Assembly (NCBI GenBank): GCA_037976565.1
Contig: CP137685.1
Location: 28,206,827-28,270,826, forward strand
Source: Mesocentrotus franciscanus
Lineage: Eukaryota; Echinodermata; Echinoidea; Camarodonta; Strongylocentrotidae
DNA length: 64,000 nt
Direction: 5' to 3'
This document shows positions 11,501-20,678 of this stretch, one piece after another (positions within the stretch are counted from its first letter, which is position 1; every line of letters begins with the position of its first letter). Below the pieces are notes generated by a model. It was given only the letters and a program-made list of their open reading frames with translations. It was not told where the DNA came from and searched no databases. Made by a program: the position numbers and the translations under genes.

Positions 11501-13381
11501 TCTCTCCTAAATCTCCAACATAAAAGTAGCAGAGCCCTAAATCAATACAACTACTGACTCAGATGATATCCAGTGCAGGTCTGTCTGTCTTTTATTGTAG
11601 GCTGCTATGCAGCATCATACTTGAAAATTTCTAAGCAAAGTATATTCAAATGAAATACATCATAAACCAATAGCAAAATAGGATTTATGAGTAAGACTGA
11701 ATATTCAAAAGGAAAAGGAGAAGAGAACCAATGATAAGTACGGAGTGGAAATAGCTAAGATCCATGAATAAAGAATGACAAGAGAACAAGGAAGATGTTA
11801 GAAACAAAGGAACATACCAGGGGGGTGTTTCACAAAGACTAAGATCGACTTTAAGTTGGACTTAAGTATAACAGGCCGTTCATGCCACTGTTTGCTCTTA
11901 CCATTTACTGGCATTTGTCTTTCAAGGGACGTACAAATCGTGGTCTCAAATCTACAGAGTTTACATTTTTGATAGTTCATTATTGAAGGAAAAAATATTA
12001 TCTAAAGATTATAATTTAGAGACCAATGGGGATAGCAACCAATGGCATGAATGGCCCGCCATACTTAAGTCCAACTTAAAGTCGATCATAGTCTTTGTGA
12101 AACACCCCCCAGGTAGGCCTAAGATGGAAGACTTGGTATGTAGAGGAGATGAACGGAGGAAGGAATTGGGTTGAGTAATTGAAGTAAATGAATATGAAAG
12201 TAAATAAGCAAATGTCGTGAAATGAATATGTATCGAGAGAAGAGACTAGATAAACAAATAGTAACTGTAACAAATACAAGTATGGCATGCATGAGTCTAA
12301 TTTTAACTCTTACATAAACTTCCCTTTCGACTAAAAATGTCCTCATTTTTTTAAATCCAGAAACACGACAGCTTTTTTTTTAACAATTCGAAAACTAATT
12401 TTCCAATTCACCAATAATTTGAATTCACATTATCACTGCATGGGAATAGCTTTTAAAAAAGTATGGCATGGGTCTAATTTTAACTCTTACAATGTCATCA
12501 GTGTTTTTCTTATTTTTTTATTCAAGAGGGAGCTCTAGCTGCTTTAGGCATTTATCTGTATGCATGGTAAGATCATGTAAGACTTGATGATTGACACTGA
12601 GCTGATTTCAGAGATCCACTATTAAAACCTGACTTTATGGGTTCATGCATTTATGCCCCCACATGCATGCAACTCCTGTTGCATATCATCCAAGGCGTCT
12701 TGCTTTTAAAAAGAAACATTAAAAAAAATTTAAAAAATTGGAAAGGATTATGAATAATTCAGTTGTTACCGTAAGTTCCTAACAGATGCCATTGTACATT
12801 GTATTGATCAATCTTCACTACTACAGGATGTCTATGTGATTAACACTGGAGAACACTGCTACTGTTGGGTCGGCACAGGAGCCTCCATTGACGAAAGGAA
12901 GAATGCTCTAGCCTACGCAAGCGTAAGTTACCATCTTGTATAGGGGTGGATCCAGGATTTTAAGGGAGTACATTTCGGAAAATATATCTGAAAATCAAAA
13001 AAGAAACAAACAAAGAAAAAAAATGAACAAACAAAAGGAGGAAAAGAAGAATTACAAAATTAAAGAAGAAGAGGTGATCATATTTTCATGCAGGTAAAAA
13101 TAATTGAAAAGGGGGCCCTCATTTTTTAGATAAAAAGGGGACACAGCTCTGCTGTTAATTCAAGATGTGCGAGCTTCTAGCTGTTATCTCTGATTATTCA
13201 CAATAACCTTATCAATTTAATTAAATTCAATTCAATTTTAGTTTATGACATGTATCATCATGCCATCATTTCTTATATTTCCTCTCAACAGAATTACCTG
13301 AACAAGACTGAGACACCTTTTTTGCCCATCTCTGTCGTTGCCCAGGGCAAAGAATCGGATGAATTCAACAAGGCCTTCTAA
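747..13381 (+). CDS. Gelsolin-like actin-severing/capping protein, 3' part (eight exons, N-terminus off window)
   Basis: Exons 747-812, 2291-2418, 9059-9170, 9773-9883, 10548-10711, 11332-11407, 12827-12922 and 13292-13381 join in frame, giving 280 aa and a TAA stop. The first two exons carry the gelsolin domain 1 core ([13 protein letters not shown], then [14 protein letters not shown] and VQHREVQG-like [11 protein letters not shown]). Exons 3-5 carry domain 2 ([25 protein letters not shown]). Exons 5-8 carry domain 3 ([28 protein letters not shown], ending NKAF). Three domains and no villin headpiece fit the severin/fragmin/EWAM class of about 360-370 aa, so roughly 85 residues lie left of the window. 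Family role (established knowledge): Ca2+-dependent severing, capping and nucleation of actin filaments in the cytoplasm. Intron 2 is 6.6 kb because it holds an LTR retrotransposon. The family is clear; the exact orthologue is not decided. Confidence 0.92.
1470..1560. repeat. Dispersed repeat shared with a MICU1 intron
   Basis: The stretch around gtgatctcatatttc ... cttattattggtcc is repeated with few changes at about 26392-26470. It is a fragment of an unidentified interspersed family. Confidence 0.55.
1628..1667. repeat. CCATGG-based short tandem palindromes
   Basis: About four copies of a 12-base unit, catggtattac, each containing or abutting the palindrome CCATGG. Confidence 0.7.
2291..2418 (+). 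CDS. Gelsolin-like exon 2
   Basis: Acceptor tgtgtag, donor gtaaga; ends with two bases of a codon. Encodes the end of domain 1, including the DEYGTAA helix start and the [11 protein letters not shown] segment that is typical of the family. Confidence 0.9.
2545..2582. repeat. (TAC)n microsatellite
   Basis: About twelve trinucleotide units (tac/act). GA-rich low-complexity sequence follows at 2700-2800. Confidence 0.9.
2740..2802. repeat. (GA)n low-complexity tract
   Basis: Runs of gagagaga with scattered substitutions. The reverse-strand serine/leucine ORFs here are artefacts of this tract. Confidence 0.85.
3541..3731 (-). repeat. 3' LTR of the gypsy-type element
   Basis: On the + strand it runs from tgtggggttg to catattaca (TG...CA form). 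It matches 8069-8175 directly over its first 105 bases or so. The polypurine tract (tcccccttac on +) follows at 3732-3741. Confidence 0.75.
3979..5403 (-). pseudogene. Retrotransposon pol: end of RNase H and integrase, frameshifted
   Basis: Continues RNase H ([13 protein letters not shown]). An HHCC zinc domain follows (LHEGHQG ... CSVCQ). The integrase core shows the first D in VLGTDLF and the second in SDNGRHF. The E lies in [18 protein letters not shown], but the second half is in a different frame from 4621 leftward. The C-terminal segment 4230-3979 ([27 protein letters not shown]) resembles gypsy integrase tails. I see no chromodomain. Confidence 0.83.
5349..6807 (-). pseudogene. Retrotransposon pol: protease end, reverse transcriptase, start of RNase H, frameshifted
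   Basis: The segment to about 6585 is the end of the protease (ATFYIVES). Reverse transcriptase follows with [43 protein letters not shown] and the catalytic ADD box in [10 protein letters not shown]. The first position of that box is alanine rather than the usual Y. RNase H begins at [19 protein letters not shown] and includes [17 protein letters not shown]. Frames change near 6640, 5980 and 5400. Ty3/gypsy order (RT-RNase H-integrase) is established knowledge. Confidence 0.85.
6800..7863 (-). pseudogene. Retrotransposon gag (capsid and nucleocapsid), frameshifted
   Basis: Starts at the ATG at 7863 ([16 protein letters not shown]). A capsid-like segment follows with [15 protein letters not shown], a type of motif seen in gypsy-element gag. 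The frame breaks near 7560-7580 and continues from 7574 with an [18 protein letters not shown] segment. Two zinc knuckles come next: one variant (CPNCGGNH...CPAYG) and one canonical CX2CX4HX4C ([14 protein letters not shown]). The frame shifts again near 6830 in the protease region, where a DS motif is followed by out-of-frame sequence. Not functional as it stands. Confidence 0.8.
8069..8175 (-). repeat. Partial 5' LTR (direct copy)
   Basis: Nearly identical to 3541-3647 in the same orientation, but it stops at 'agaagagc'. The rest of the LTR is missing and is replaced by an inverted copy. Confidence 0.75.
8179..8310 (+). repeat. Inverted LTR fragment
   Basis: Reverse complement of about 3541-3682, with a small deletion where 'ggattgcaaccta' should be. 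With the neighbouring direct fragment it forms a hairpin of about 240 bases. Confidence 0.8.
8454..8742. mobile_element. Fold-back MITE, family A, copy 1
   Basis: About 289 bases with long terminal inverted repeats that start GGGGTGTTTCACAAAGACTA and continue for about 55 bases. The sequence is flanked by CCTGG on both sides. No coding capacity. It lies in gelsolin intron 2, just after the retrotransposon. Confidence 0.85.
8838..8880. repeat. (AAT/GAT)n low-complexity tract
   Basis: Irregular tataat/aataata trinucleotide tract. Confidence 0.7.
9059..9170 (+). CDS. Gelsolin-like exon 3
   Basis: Acceptor ttttccag, donor gtgaat. Phase matches the preceding exon across the 6.6-kb intron. Encodes GGADTGFK and the first strand of domain 2 (PRLFHVK). 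Confidence 0.9.
9461..9757 (+). mobile_element. tRNA-derived SINE
   Basis: The head has an RNA polymerase III A box (TGGTCTAGTTG at 9472-9482) and a B box (GGTTTCGAGACC at 9520-9531, one extra T relative to consensus). A body with 'cctttggcaagacatt' follows, then the tail 'gagcgctatatacaagaaccca' and an AT-rich end. This is the layout of metazoan tRNA-type SINEs. Located in a gelsolin intron. Confidence 0.8.
9773..9883 (+). CDS. Gelsolin-like exon 4
   Basis: Acceptor attcag, donor gtaata, phase 0 on both sides. Encodes the domain 2 core [18 protein letters not shown]. Confidence 0.92.
10060..10510. repeat. Dispersed repeat with tctcat...atctctatgggagag motif, several partial copies
   Basis: Related segments occur here two or three times (10060-10170, 10320-10430, 10480-10510), at 3425-3540 continuing at 8311, and at 63690-63850. 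They share a ttccctctcat/agagattg palindromic core and 'gatgtaactttctctc'. Family not identified. Confidence 0.6.
10548..10711 (+). CDS. Gelsolin-like exon 5
   Basis: Acceptor gtttcag, donor gtaaga; ends with two bases of a codon. Covers the end of domain 2, a polar linker, and the first strand of domain 3 (RKMF). Confidence 0.88.
10712..11331. other. Gelsolin-like intron 5, nothing recognised
   Basis: AT-rich sequence with no exon-like or transposon-like structure that I can support. Confidence 0.5.
11332..11407 (+). CDS. Gelsolin-like exon 6
   Basis: Acceptor gttacag, donor gtaagt. Encodes [11 protein letters not shown] and the approach to domain 3. Confidence 0.88.
11821..12111. mobile_element. 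Fold-back MITE, family A, copy 2
   Basis: Same family as 8454-8742. Terminal inverted repeats begin GGGGTGTTTCACAAAG and the element is flanked by CCAGG on both sides. Diverged in the loop. Located in a gelsolin intron. Confidence 0.85.
12275..12500. repeat. Short direct repeat pair
   Basis: The phrase 'tctaattttaactcttac' occurs at about 12296 and 12473, each time just after 'tatggcatg'. This suggests a small local duplication. Confidence 0.5.
12827..12922 (+). CDS. Gelsolin-like exon 7
   Basis: Acceptor ctacag, donor gtaagt, phase 0. Encodes the domain 3 core [16 protein letters not shown] and the helix ERKNALAYA. Confidence 0.93.
13292..13381 (+). CDS. Gelsolin-like last exon
   Basis: Acceptor cctctcaacag. 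Encodes the final 29 residues, which end in NKAF, followed by a TAA stop. Confidence 0.92.
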   Translation, partial: NYLNKTETPFLPISVVAQGKESDEFNKAF

Positions 13382-15330
13382 AGCTTTTAGCAACCAAGAC
13401 GACCTTAAGGGAACCTTTCACCAATTTGAGAAAAAAATCTTCTGCCTGTATCTACTATGGGTAGTTTATTTATACCCTATGCTGACTCAAGTCTAAATCA
13501 TGTTTAAACAATTTATAAACTTAGAGGCTGTGTTACAGTCTACTTAATTGGTAGCTAGGCCAAGCTTGAATTCAGGTCTCATCACCAAAACAGTTTTTAA
13601 TTTTGATGTTTGTGATTCCGTCATAATATCCTGTACTATAAAATATTAATCAACTTTAAATATAGACTAAAAAGAGGATTCTTGCAAATCGTTATACCAA
13701 AATTTCACTATATATACCCAGACGTTGTGTGTCGGGACTGGTTGTGTATCCGGACAGTTAATTAAAACAGAAATTCAAAGAATTTTATAAACAGTATTTC
13801 ATAAGAGAAGTCTTTATGTTTGTTAAGTGTCTGGACATGCACCCATGCATCCCCCCCCATCATGCTATTCAGAATTAATCAGCGCAAGTATAGACTTCTA
13901 AAAAAGAGGCCTATTTCAAATTGTTATACCAAAATTTCACAATATACAACTTTCTGGTGTTTGGTCCCCTAGTGTTGTCACATGCACAATGAAAAAAAAA
14001 TGGTCATGCTCCTTGAAGGCACGTACGTTTACACAACACCATGCAGATTTTTAGAATGTCTCATGTAGTCTGTCCCTTGGCTGACAATTACTTAACAGTA
14101 TCCTTGCAAGTTATAGAATACACTGTATCGTCATAAGGGACCATACAATCACGACTGTGGTCAAATCGGAACTGATAACTTGTCTTTGGTTTTATTGAAA
14201 CTAACAATGATATCTGAAAACTTTTTTTTCTTCTTCAAAATAACACTTTTTATGTCTTTATATAGATTTCTATAACTTGTGGTGAAGATTTATTAGTATT
14301 TATTTGTATTCTGTATAAGCCTAGAAGAGTATTCTTGTATGAAATGAGTATGGAATTGCCTTCTCTAATTGCAAAGTAAGGGCTTGGCTATGTTGTCTTT
14401 TAAACTAATAATTTATGCATAGTTTCTAGAGTAATAATTGATCCTACTAGGTAGGAAACTGTTTTTTCTTTCTCAACTTTATGAAAAGTACCAATTGTGC
14501 CTTCATGCACTTAAAAATCAGTCTTGCCTGACATGAACGACCAGTGTATTTTTTGTCAAACATGAGTATACTGCTTGTTGCACCTATACCTACGCTGATC
14601 AAGCGTACGAAGCTTATTCACGCATGCAAGCACCATTAATGCAATGCAATGTTTTAATACACTGGTCGCTGTTAAATTCAAGGCTATAGTAGCACGACAA
14701 AATTACTATCACTTTTTGTTCGATGGCAGTGCTCTCTTGTAAATCTCTTTCTTAGCAAGTTTTCATTTTAAAATGCATTAGTGAGGGTTGAAATGCAGAA
14801 AATCTACCGCTGGGTTGCATGCTTTGCTCGCTCGGTTGCTGTCCCCTCTCTCTTGTAAATTTAAGGAGATATGTAAGTTTTGGCAGGGGCCCAAATGCAG
14901 TGTTGCCTCGGGCGTCATAATACCTAGATATGCATCTGGACGAATGCATTAGGTTTAATTACATTACGAAGTTGGCTAATCCCTACCAGATTGAGAACTA
15001 ATTGTTGGTCTTATTTGTTGGACATTAACTGGGTTATTTTTTTTTCTTCAGAACTCGATGTAGAAGTTACGTCGAAAAAAATAGTTGCTTATATTAAATG
15101 CATTCTAGTTTAACAGTAGAGAAAATAATTATACATCAAAATTATAAGCCTTAATTTCTTATACTCAAATGTGAAATGTTATTTTTTATTAATATAGAAT
15201 GACGTCTTTGTTGATAATTTACTATGATGAAGCAAATTCAGCTTCTTTAGAATTAAAGAAAAAAGAATGTGGCGGGAATTTCGATGTTCTTGTGCGATCA
15301 TTTTCTTACGTATATAAAATATATACTGAG
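13382..15330 (+). other. Gelsolin-like 3' UTR and downstream intergenic DNA
   Basis: No exon is seen after the stop. The words 'gttataccaaaatttcac' and 'aaaaagaggattc/cct' recur at about 13670-13715 and 13900-13945, so part of the likely 3' UTR is internally duplicated. No polyadenylation site can be chosen with confidence. Confidence 0.5.
14537..14669. mobile_element. Small inverted-repeat element (MITE-like)
   Basis: About 133 bases bounded by the inverted repeats CGACCAGTGTATT and AATACACTGGTCG. No coding capacity. Confidence 0.6.
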
Positions 15331-15354
15331 CAAAGTGTAGTTAACTATGCAATG

Positions 15355-15535
15355 AGTGTCGGGTGTGACGGAACGAGGAGGGGGGATTGGAAGGTTTATA
15401 AATTAGGGAGAGGGGATCGGGGGAAAGGAAGTGAAGGTAGGTAGTGACAGGGAGAAAAAGAGAAAGAATGAGAGGGGAGAGAGAGACTCGGAAGTGAGAG
15501 AAAGAAAGAGAAAAGGGAAAGTGAAGGACTTTTTC
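15355..15535. repeat. GA-rich low-complexity tract
   Basis: Purine-rich sequence (gagagag, gaaagaaaga). The ORFs on either strand here are low-complexity artefacts. Confidence 0.8.
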
Positions 15536-15727
15536 TTGACGTTTGAAGAACGGGGAGGGGTGATCGATGTGCCCCATCCCCATGCACCTCCTGGCTTCAG
15601 CTCAGCACACACTATACACAACGATTTTCGTTGAAAGGGGGGATGATATGGAACTATAAACGACCACTAACCTCCTGATTTAGGTTCTAAATAATACTTT
15701 GGTGCATTGAACTCTTCTAGTCAGAAT

Positions 15728-15815
15728 AAAAGCCGAATCGGCTTCAAATCGTAGACAGTCGCACTACTGGTCTGCCGCAATGACGTCACTACGATTCTGA
15801 ACCGATTTAGCTTTT
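15728..15815. repeat. Short imperfect palindrome
   Basis: The ends 'aaagccgaatcgg' / 'ccgatttagcttt' and the inner 'aaatcgtag' / 'ctacgattct' pair imperfectly across an 88-base span. Confidence 0.5.
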
Positions 15816-16334
15816 CATACTCCAAAGGAGCATATGGAATCCCTTGAAATTCATACTGTATTAATCATATGACTATTCAGATCCTCGGTCATTAAAGGTA
15901 ATACAAAGTTTGGGTAATATTTTACTTATAAGAATGTTCATGTAAAAAGCTATCACAAATACTTCCAAATTAAAATCGGATCGTAGTCAGATCGTGTAGT
16001 GTGTGGCTGTAGTCAACATTCGCTAGACTATCCAAAGAGAGTTTAATAGGAAATACATAGCACTTATCAAATCTGCTTTGGAAATACATGTAGAACATCA
16101 TCACAAAAACGGTCATGAAATATGGCGTCGATCCCTACTTCTATGAGCATAACTTTATTTTGAAGTCAAACTATATTGTCATTCTTTCTTGGTCGCCCGC
16201 TCGATCGCTTTTATAGCAAATTATTAGAAAATAGATGTCTGGACAATTAAGAGACAAATTCACATAACAACTTTTTCATTAGGTCTATTGTTTAATACGT
16301 GTATCAATAATGAGCTGTGACGCCGCTCTCTGAG

Positions 16335-17460
16335 ACTTTAAAAAATTGCTCTCTGGGGCGGCAGGGGGCACAGTGCCCCCCCCACTTTTTCAAGTGTATA
16401 CCTCAAAAGGGCCCCTTTTCCTTCAGATAAGTGTCCCTGTTTCTTTCTATTAGGTGCCCATTCCACATTTGTCAAGTACCAGGCCCTTACCACCTCTGAT
16501 AAGGCCTTATTCAAATCTAAGATGTGCCCCTTTTACTTTGACAAATACCCCTTTTCCCCTTTTAAAAGTGCCCCTTCAGTTCACACCTGATAAGTGTCCC
16601 TTTTATTATGACTCGTGCCCTTTTTCCTTTCTAATAAGTTCCCATTTCCTTGTGATAATTAAGGGCCCCTTTTATTTCTAATAAGAGCCCCTTCTCCTGC
16701 CCCTTTTAAACTCTGATCATTATAAACGCCCCTTTTAACATCTCAAAAGTGTCCCTTTTCCTTCGACAAGTACCCCTTTTCCATTCTCATAAGTGCCCCC
16801 TTTCACCTTTTATGAGTGCCCCCTTCACATCAATTCAAATATGGGATGTGTCTGTTTTACTTTGACAAGTGCCCCTTTTCCATTCTCATAAGTGCCCCCT
16901 TTCACCTTTGATGAGTGCCCCCTTCACCTCAATTCAAATATGGGATGTGTCTGTTTTACTTTGACAAGTGCCCCTTTTCCATTCTCATAAGTGCCCCCTT
17001 TCACCTTTGATGAGTGCCCCCTTCACCTCAATTCAAATATGGGATGTGTCTGTTTTACTTTGACAAGTGCCCCTTTTCCTTTATAATAACTTGCCCCTTC
17101 CTCTTCTGATAAGCGATTCTTTTCATCTCTGATGAGTGCCCCTTTTTTTTGGATACATGCCCCATTTTCCTTTCTATCAAGTGCCCTTTGCCTTCTGATA
17201 AGTGTTCTATATTTATTTTTTTATTAAGAGCCCCTTCCCCTTACCTTTGACAAAGGACCCTTTTCCTTTATAAAAAATGCCCCATTTCCATTCTCATCAT
17301 ATATAAGTGCTTTTTTCATTTCTCGTGAGAACCCATTTTTCACCTCTGATATTGACACGTGGTCCTTTTCTTTTCTAATAAGTGTCCTTTTACCTTCTAG
17401 CTGATAAGTGCCCCTTTTTCCTTTCTCCATAACATGTGGCCTTTTCTTAATTTCCCCCAA
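16335..17460. repeat. Degenerate pyrimidine-rich tandem repeat (gtgcccctttt motif)
   Basis: Dozens of variants of 'gataagtgcccctttt', spaced roughly 20-35 bases apart, over 1.1 kb. Part of it is amplified as a cleaner 99-base repeat. No coding sequence is supported. Confidence 0.8.
16771..17070. repeat. 99-bp tandem repeat, about three units
   Basis: 'caattcaaat' recurs at 16831, 16930 and 17029, exactly 99 bases apart, with nearly identical sequence between. It is a recent amplification inside the older pyrimidine-rich repeat. Confidence 0.88.
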
Positions 17461-17699
17461 AGCTTGCTCGTTGTGCTGAAAAGGGTCTTTTCATGCAGTC
17501 TTTCATGATTAGACCCATCAGGATTAGGCTTTCCTCTTTATAAGATATAATTTTCGCAATGCGACTTTACAAAATGTTAAAATGAATATTCAGATCATCA
17601 CACCCACCTGCAAAAGTATGCTGCTTAAGCAGTCTCTTGGACCGAAACCAACCCTGATAATGTAATCATAATGTAGGGGTATATACCAGGCGCGGATCC

Positions 17700-18180
17700 A
17701 GGGGGGCCGAGGGGGCCTTGCCTCTCCCCGCCAAAAATAAAGAGAGATCGAAGGAAGGGAAGGGAAAGGGAAAGAGGAGAGCTAAAAGGGAATAAAAAAA
17801 GGGGAATAAGAAAAGAAAGGGGTGAAAAAAAGGGGAGATCAGTTGCGATTAATCCCGCCAACAACGTGTGGATCGGGGGGGGGGGCGAAAGGCCCTTGCC
17901 TCCCCCCAGCAAACTTAAAAGAGAGAGAAGGAAGTGAATGGAAAGGGAAAGAAAAAAAGAGGAAGAAGAAAGGTAGGGGAGATCAGTTGCGATTTTTCCC
18001 GCCAACAAGGTGTGGATCGCGGGGCGAAAGCCCTTGCCTCCCAACCCCTCAGCAAAAGAGAGAGAGAGAGAGAGAGAGAAGGAAGAGAAGGGAAAGGGAA
18101 AGAGGAGAGAAAGAGTAGGAAAATAAAGAGGAAGAAGAAAAGAAAAGGGGGAAAAGAAGGGAAGATCAGTTGTGATTTGT
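17700..18180. repeat. About 150-bp degenerate tandem repeat, three units
   Basis: Each unit contains 'ggggagatcagttgcgat', 'cgccaacaa', 'gtggatcg', 'cccttgcctcc' and a GA-rich run. Units start near 17690, 17830 and 17985. The unit resembles the left terminal sequence of the enclosing element, so the terminus itself may have been amplified. Confidence 0.75.
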
Positions 18181-18936
18181 ATCGCTTCTTCTATCATCAT
18201 TGTACAACTATCATTGTACAAATGTATTTATATAATTATCTATTTATTCCTGTTTGATAACAATAATATGAATATAAACTCATAACAGCAACAAAACAAA
18301 ATGCAGAAGAAAACTATTTTGCAGGCAGAAAGAAACGCAAAAATGATCATGCATTTGCATGTAAGTGTATCATTATAGAATTATTCATATTGTTTTATTA
18401 CAGCGTGTGAAATATGCATTCAAGCTTTTGGAACTTTTTGTGTGTATTTGTATGAAAGAAAGCGTTTGAAACTTATAATGCACATGATGCAATTTCACGT
18501 GCAATTTACCGTGTGAAACGCCTGGTCGAATACTCGAATACTCTTTTTTTTTTGTTTAACCTTTTATACAGTAGGCCTAATACAGATTATTATGTGCAAG
18601 CCAACCAGTTTTGTTTTTAAACATGTCAACCACAATCTTTCTAAACCTGATCAAATATGGGACACGCACGTACGACCAGGCACTAGTGTAGGAAATCTTT
18701 AAATAAATGTTAATCAGTTATATGACAAAATAACTTACGAAAAAGTATATATTTAGTCAGGCCTGAATTGAGTGGCAAAACAATTATTGTGTTATAAGGA
18801 AAAAAACATATTTGATGACATTCAAAATTCCCCAATAACCAATACGATTGGAGAGTGAGTACTCGTTTTTGTTCTTCTTCAAAACTTACTCAATAAAAAA
18901 GGTATTAATAGCTGGCCCGGGCCCGGATACTTCAGC

Positions 18937-19304
18937 CAGTGGCGGATCCAGGGGGGGGCCCGGGCCCCCTCCCCTAGAAAAAAACAGGTAAAAACACCCT
19001 TTTTTTGACAAAAAAAGAAGTTTGGCCCCCTCCCCTGGCGCCCAAGGGGGGGGGAGGTGGCGGTGGAAAAAAATAACCCTTCCCGTAGGGAAAACATTTT
19101 TTCGGGTGCCCCCCCAAAAAAATTGTGCTCACTACCCCTGGCGCTCAAGGGGTGGTGGTGGGAAAAAATTACCCTTCCCGGAGGGAAATTTTGTTCACTA
19201 CCCCCCACTGAGCGAAAAATCGACCGGCACGATTTTCAAAATTTTCGCACGAAGTGGGCCCCTTTTTAGGCCCCCTCCCTTGCCGCCGGCTGGATCCGCC
19301 CCTG
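18937..19304. mobile_element. Nested hAT-like MITE, 368 bp, with perfect 8-bp target duplication
   Basis: Inverted ends CAGTGGCGGATCCAG and CTGGATCCGCCCCTG, flanked by ACTTCAGC at 18929-18936 and 19305-19312. The interior has G/C homopolymers and a duplicated 'ccctggcgc(c/t)caagggg' block. It lies entirely within the larger hAT-like element and is therefore the younger insertion. Confidence 0.9.
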
Positions 19305-20259
19305 ACTTCAGCCTCTCACGAAACGCAAGTATCCGCCTATACAACTTTATACAGAAACTACAAGTTGTCTTTCTTAGCATGTTTGTTCCAAAGAACCTGC
19401 AACGTATAAATTTGTAAAAGTGATATAGTAAACAACTAGTCTTTTCACTCTGGTTCTGAAGGGTATAAAACACAACTTGTAATCATATTATCATATTACA
19501 GGTCAATAAAGTCTACTCTTTGAAACTTAATACCGAGCCCGACATCTTTATTATATCACATACGACAATGACTCGTTTTCACACGTAAAATATTTAGGCT
19601 GATCCTATTGAAAATGGTTATTGATTGTATTGAAAATGGTTATTGATTTACAGTATCTGGCCATCTCAGATACATAACTATTTGATATGATCGCCGAGGA
19701 ATAATGAACTCTTACGGCTCCTGCAAGAGCCGACGTACTAGTGCTGATAGGAATCCACAAAACTCAGTGTTTAGGGCGGGTTTCGAGGGAGTTAGCGTAC
19801 ATGACCATGATGACACCCATCATGCACAGAACCTTATTCATTACCGAACAAAACATGAAGAAGGAGCCCCTCGACACCATAGGTGTAATTATACATTTTC
19901 TTTCGGAATTTAGAAACTTTAGCCATTATAATGCTCTGTATATGGACTTAAAAATCTCAGAATGTTCAAGTTCCGGCGGGAGTGAAAGCCTGGCGAAAGC
20001 CCTCCCCTCGAGTCGGCCCACGTTCTGATCAACAAGATGTGGGTGTTATGTTTCGATATGACAGGCGTGGGATATGCTTTTGCCGTTTTGCGCCCCTCTC
20101 GCCCCAACGAAATCAAGCGCCACTTACGCAACTGGTCAGTTAGGTCACCATTACGTACCAATATTTTGCTCACATGATTTCAAATTTGGGCCCCCTTAAG
20201 AAATCCTGGATCCGAGCCTGGTATATACCAATGTCTAAAAATTTCATATTTTTCGCTTT

Positions 20260-20400
20260 GAGGTTTCCCCTTGCATGCATGCCCCCCGGCCCCCTTTTCC
20301 CAAGAAAGTAGCCTTTTTTGCTGGTGCCCCCTCCCTACTTTGGAAGACGCTCCGTCGCCCCTGGGGCAGCCGGCTTCCCCGTCTTTGAAGCCACTGATTG
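20260..20400. repeat. C-rich transposon-end-like sequence
   Basis: 'catgccccccggcccccttttccc' and 'gtcgcccctggggcagccgg' resemble the ends of the hAT-like elements nearby, but I find no matching partner end or target duplication. Confidence 0.35.
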
Positions 20401-20491
20401 TTTTTTATTGTTTTTTTTTAAAGAAAAACAAATAGACCTATACTAGTACTATATATAGGCCTACTAGCTTGATAAATTTTCCGCAGCTCTG

Positions 20492-20678
20492 TCGTGTGTG
20501 TGTGTATTGGGTTTTTACAGACGTGTATCAATCAGATATGATTATTTAACGTCTGGGGACCGACCTTTAACGTCACCATCCGAAAGACGTGAACTCAGTT
20601 TTGAACCTGCTTTCTCGGCTGAATCAGTTTGTAACTTCCACTGTTAGCTGTATTACAGGCGCACGCCACAACGCCTAT
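20492..20678 (-). mobile_element. SINE with 7SL-like head, minus orientation
   Basis: On the minus strand the sequence starts TAGGCGTTGTGGCGTGCGCC, then TGTAATACAGCTAACAG, and ends in a (CA)n-type tail after 'aaaacccaatacacacac'. The same element is at 31815-32000. The first 30 bases resemble the 5' domain of 7SL RNA; an internal GGTTCAAAACT is B-box-like. Confidence 0.6.

Larger units (their letters stand above)
17687..20220. mobile_element. hAT-like non-autonomous transposon, 2.5 kb, with perfect 8-bp target duplication
   Basis: Ends are CAGGCGCGGATCCAGG at the left and CCTGGATCCGAGCCTG at the right, inverted repeats of each other. Both are flanked by the 8-base duplication GTATATAC (17679-17686 and 20221-20228). 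CAGG-type ends with an 8-bp duplication are typical of the hAT superfamily (established knowledge). No transposase ORF is present. The left part is a three-fold tandem repeat and the middle holds a second nested element. The right part contains two short overlapping ORFs (19704-20028) that I do not recognise. Confidence 0.85.

Noticed and set aside
12937..13150. Possible hAT-like end ('ggggtggatccaggatttt') in the last gelsolin intron
   Set aside because: Resembles the GGATCCAGG ends further right, but I could not find a partner end or target duplication.
17625..18257. ORFs rich in Ser/Leu/Phe or Lys/Arg/Glu around the tandem repeat
   Set aside because: Low-complexity translations of GA-rich repeat DNA inside the hAT-like element.
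19022..19417. 131-codon and neighbouring ORFs
   Set aside because: They run across the ends of a MITE with G/C homopolymers; the sequence is explained by the transposon.
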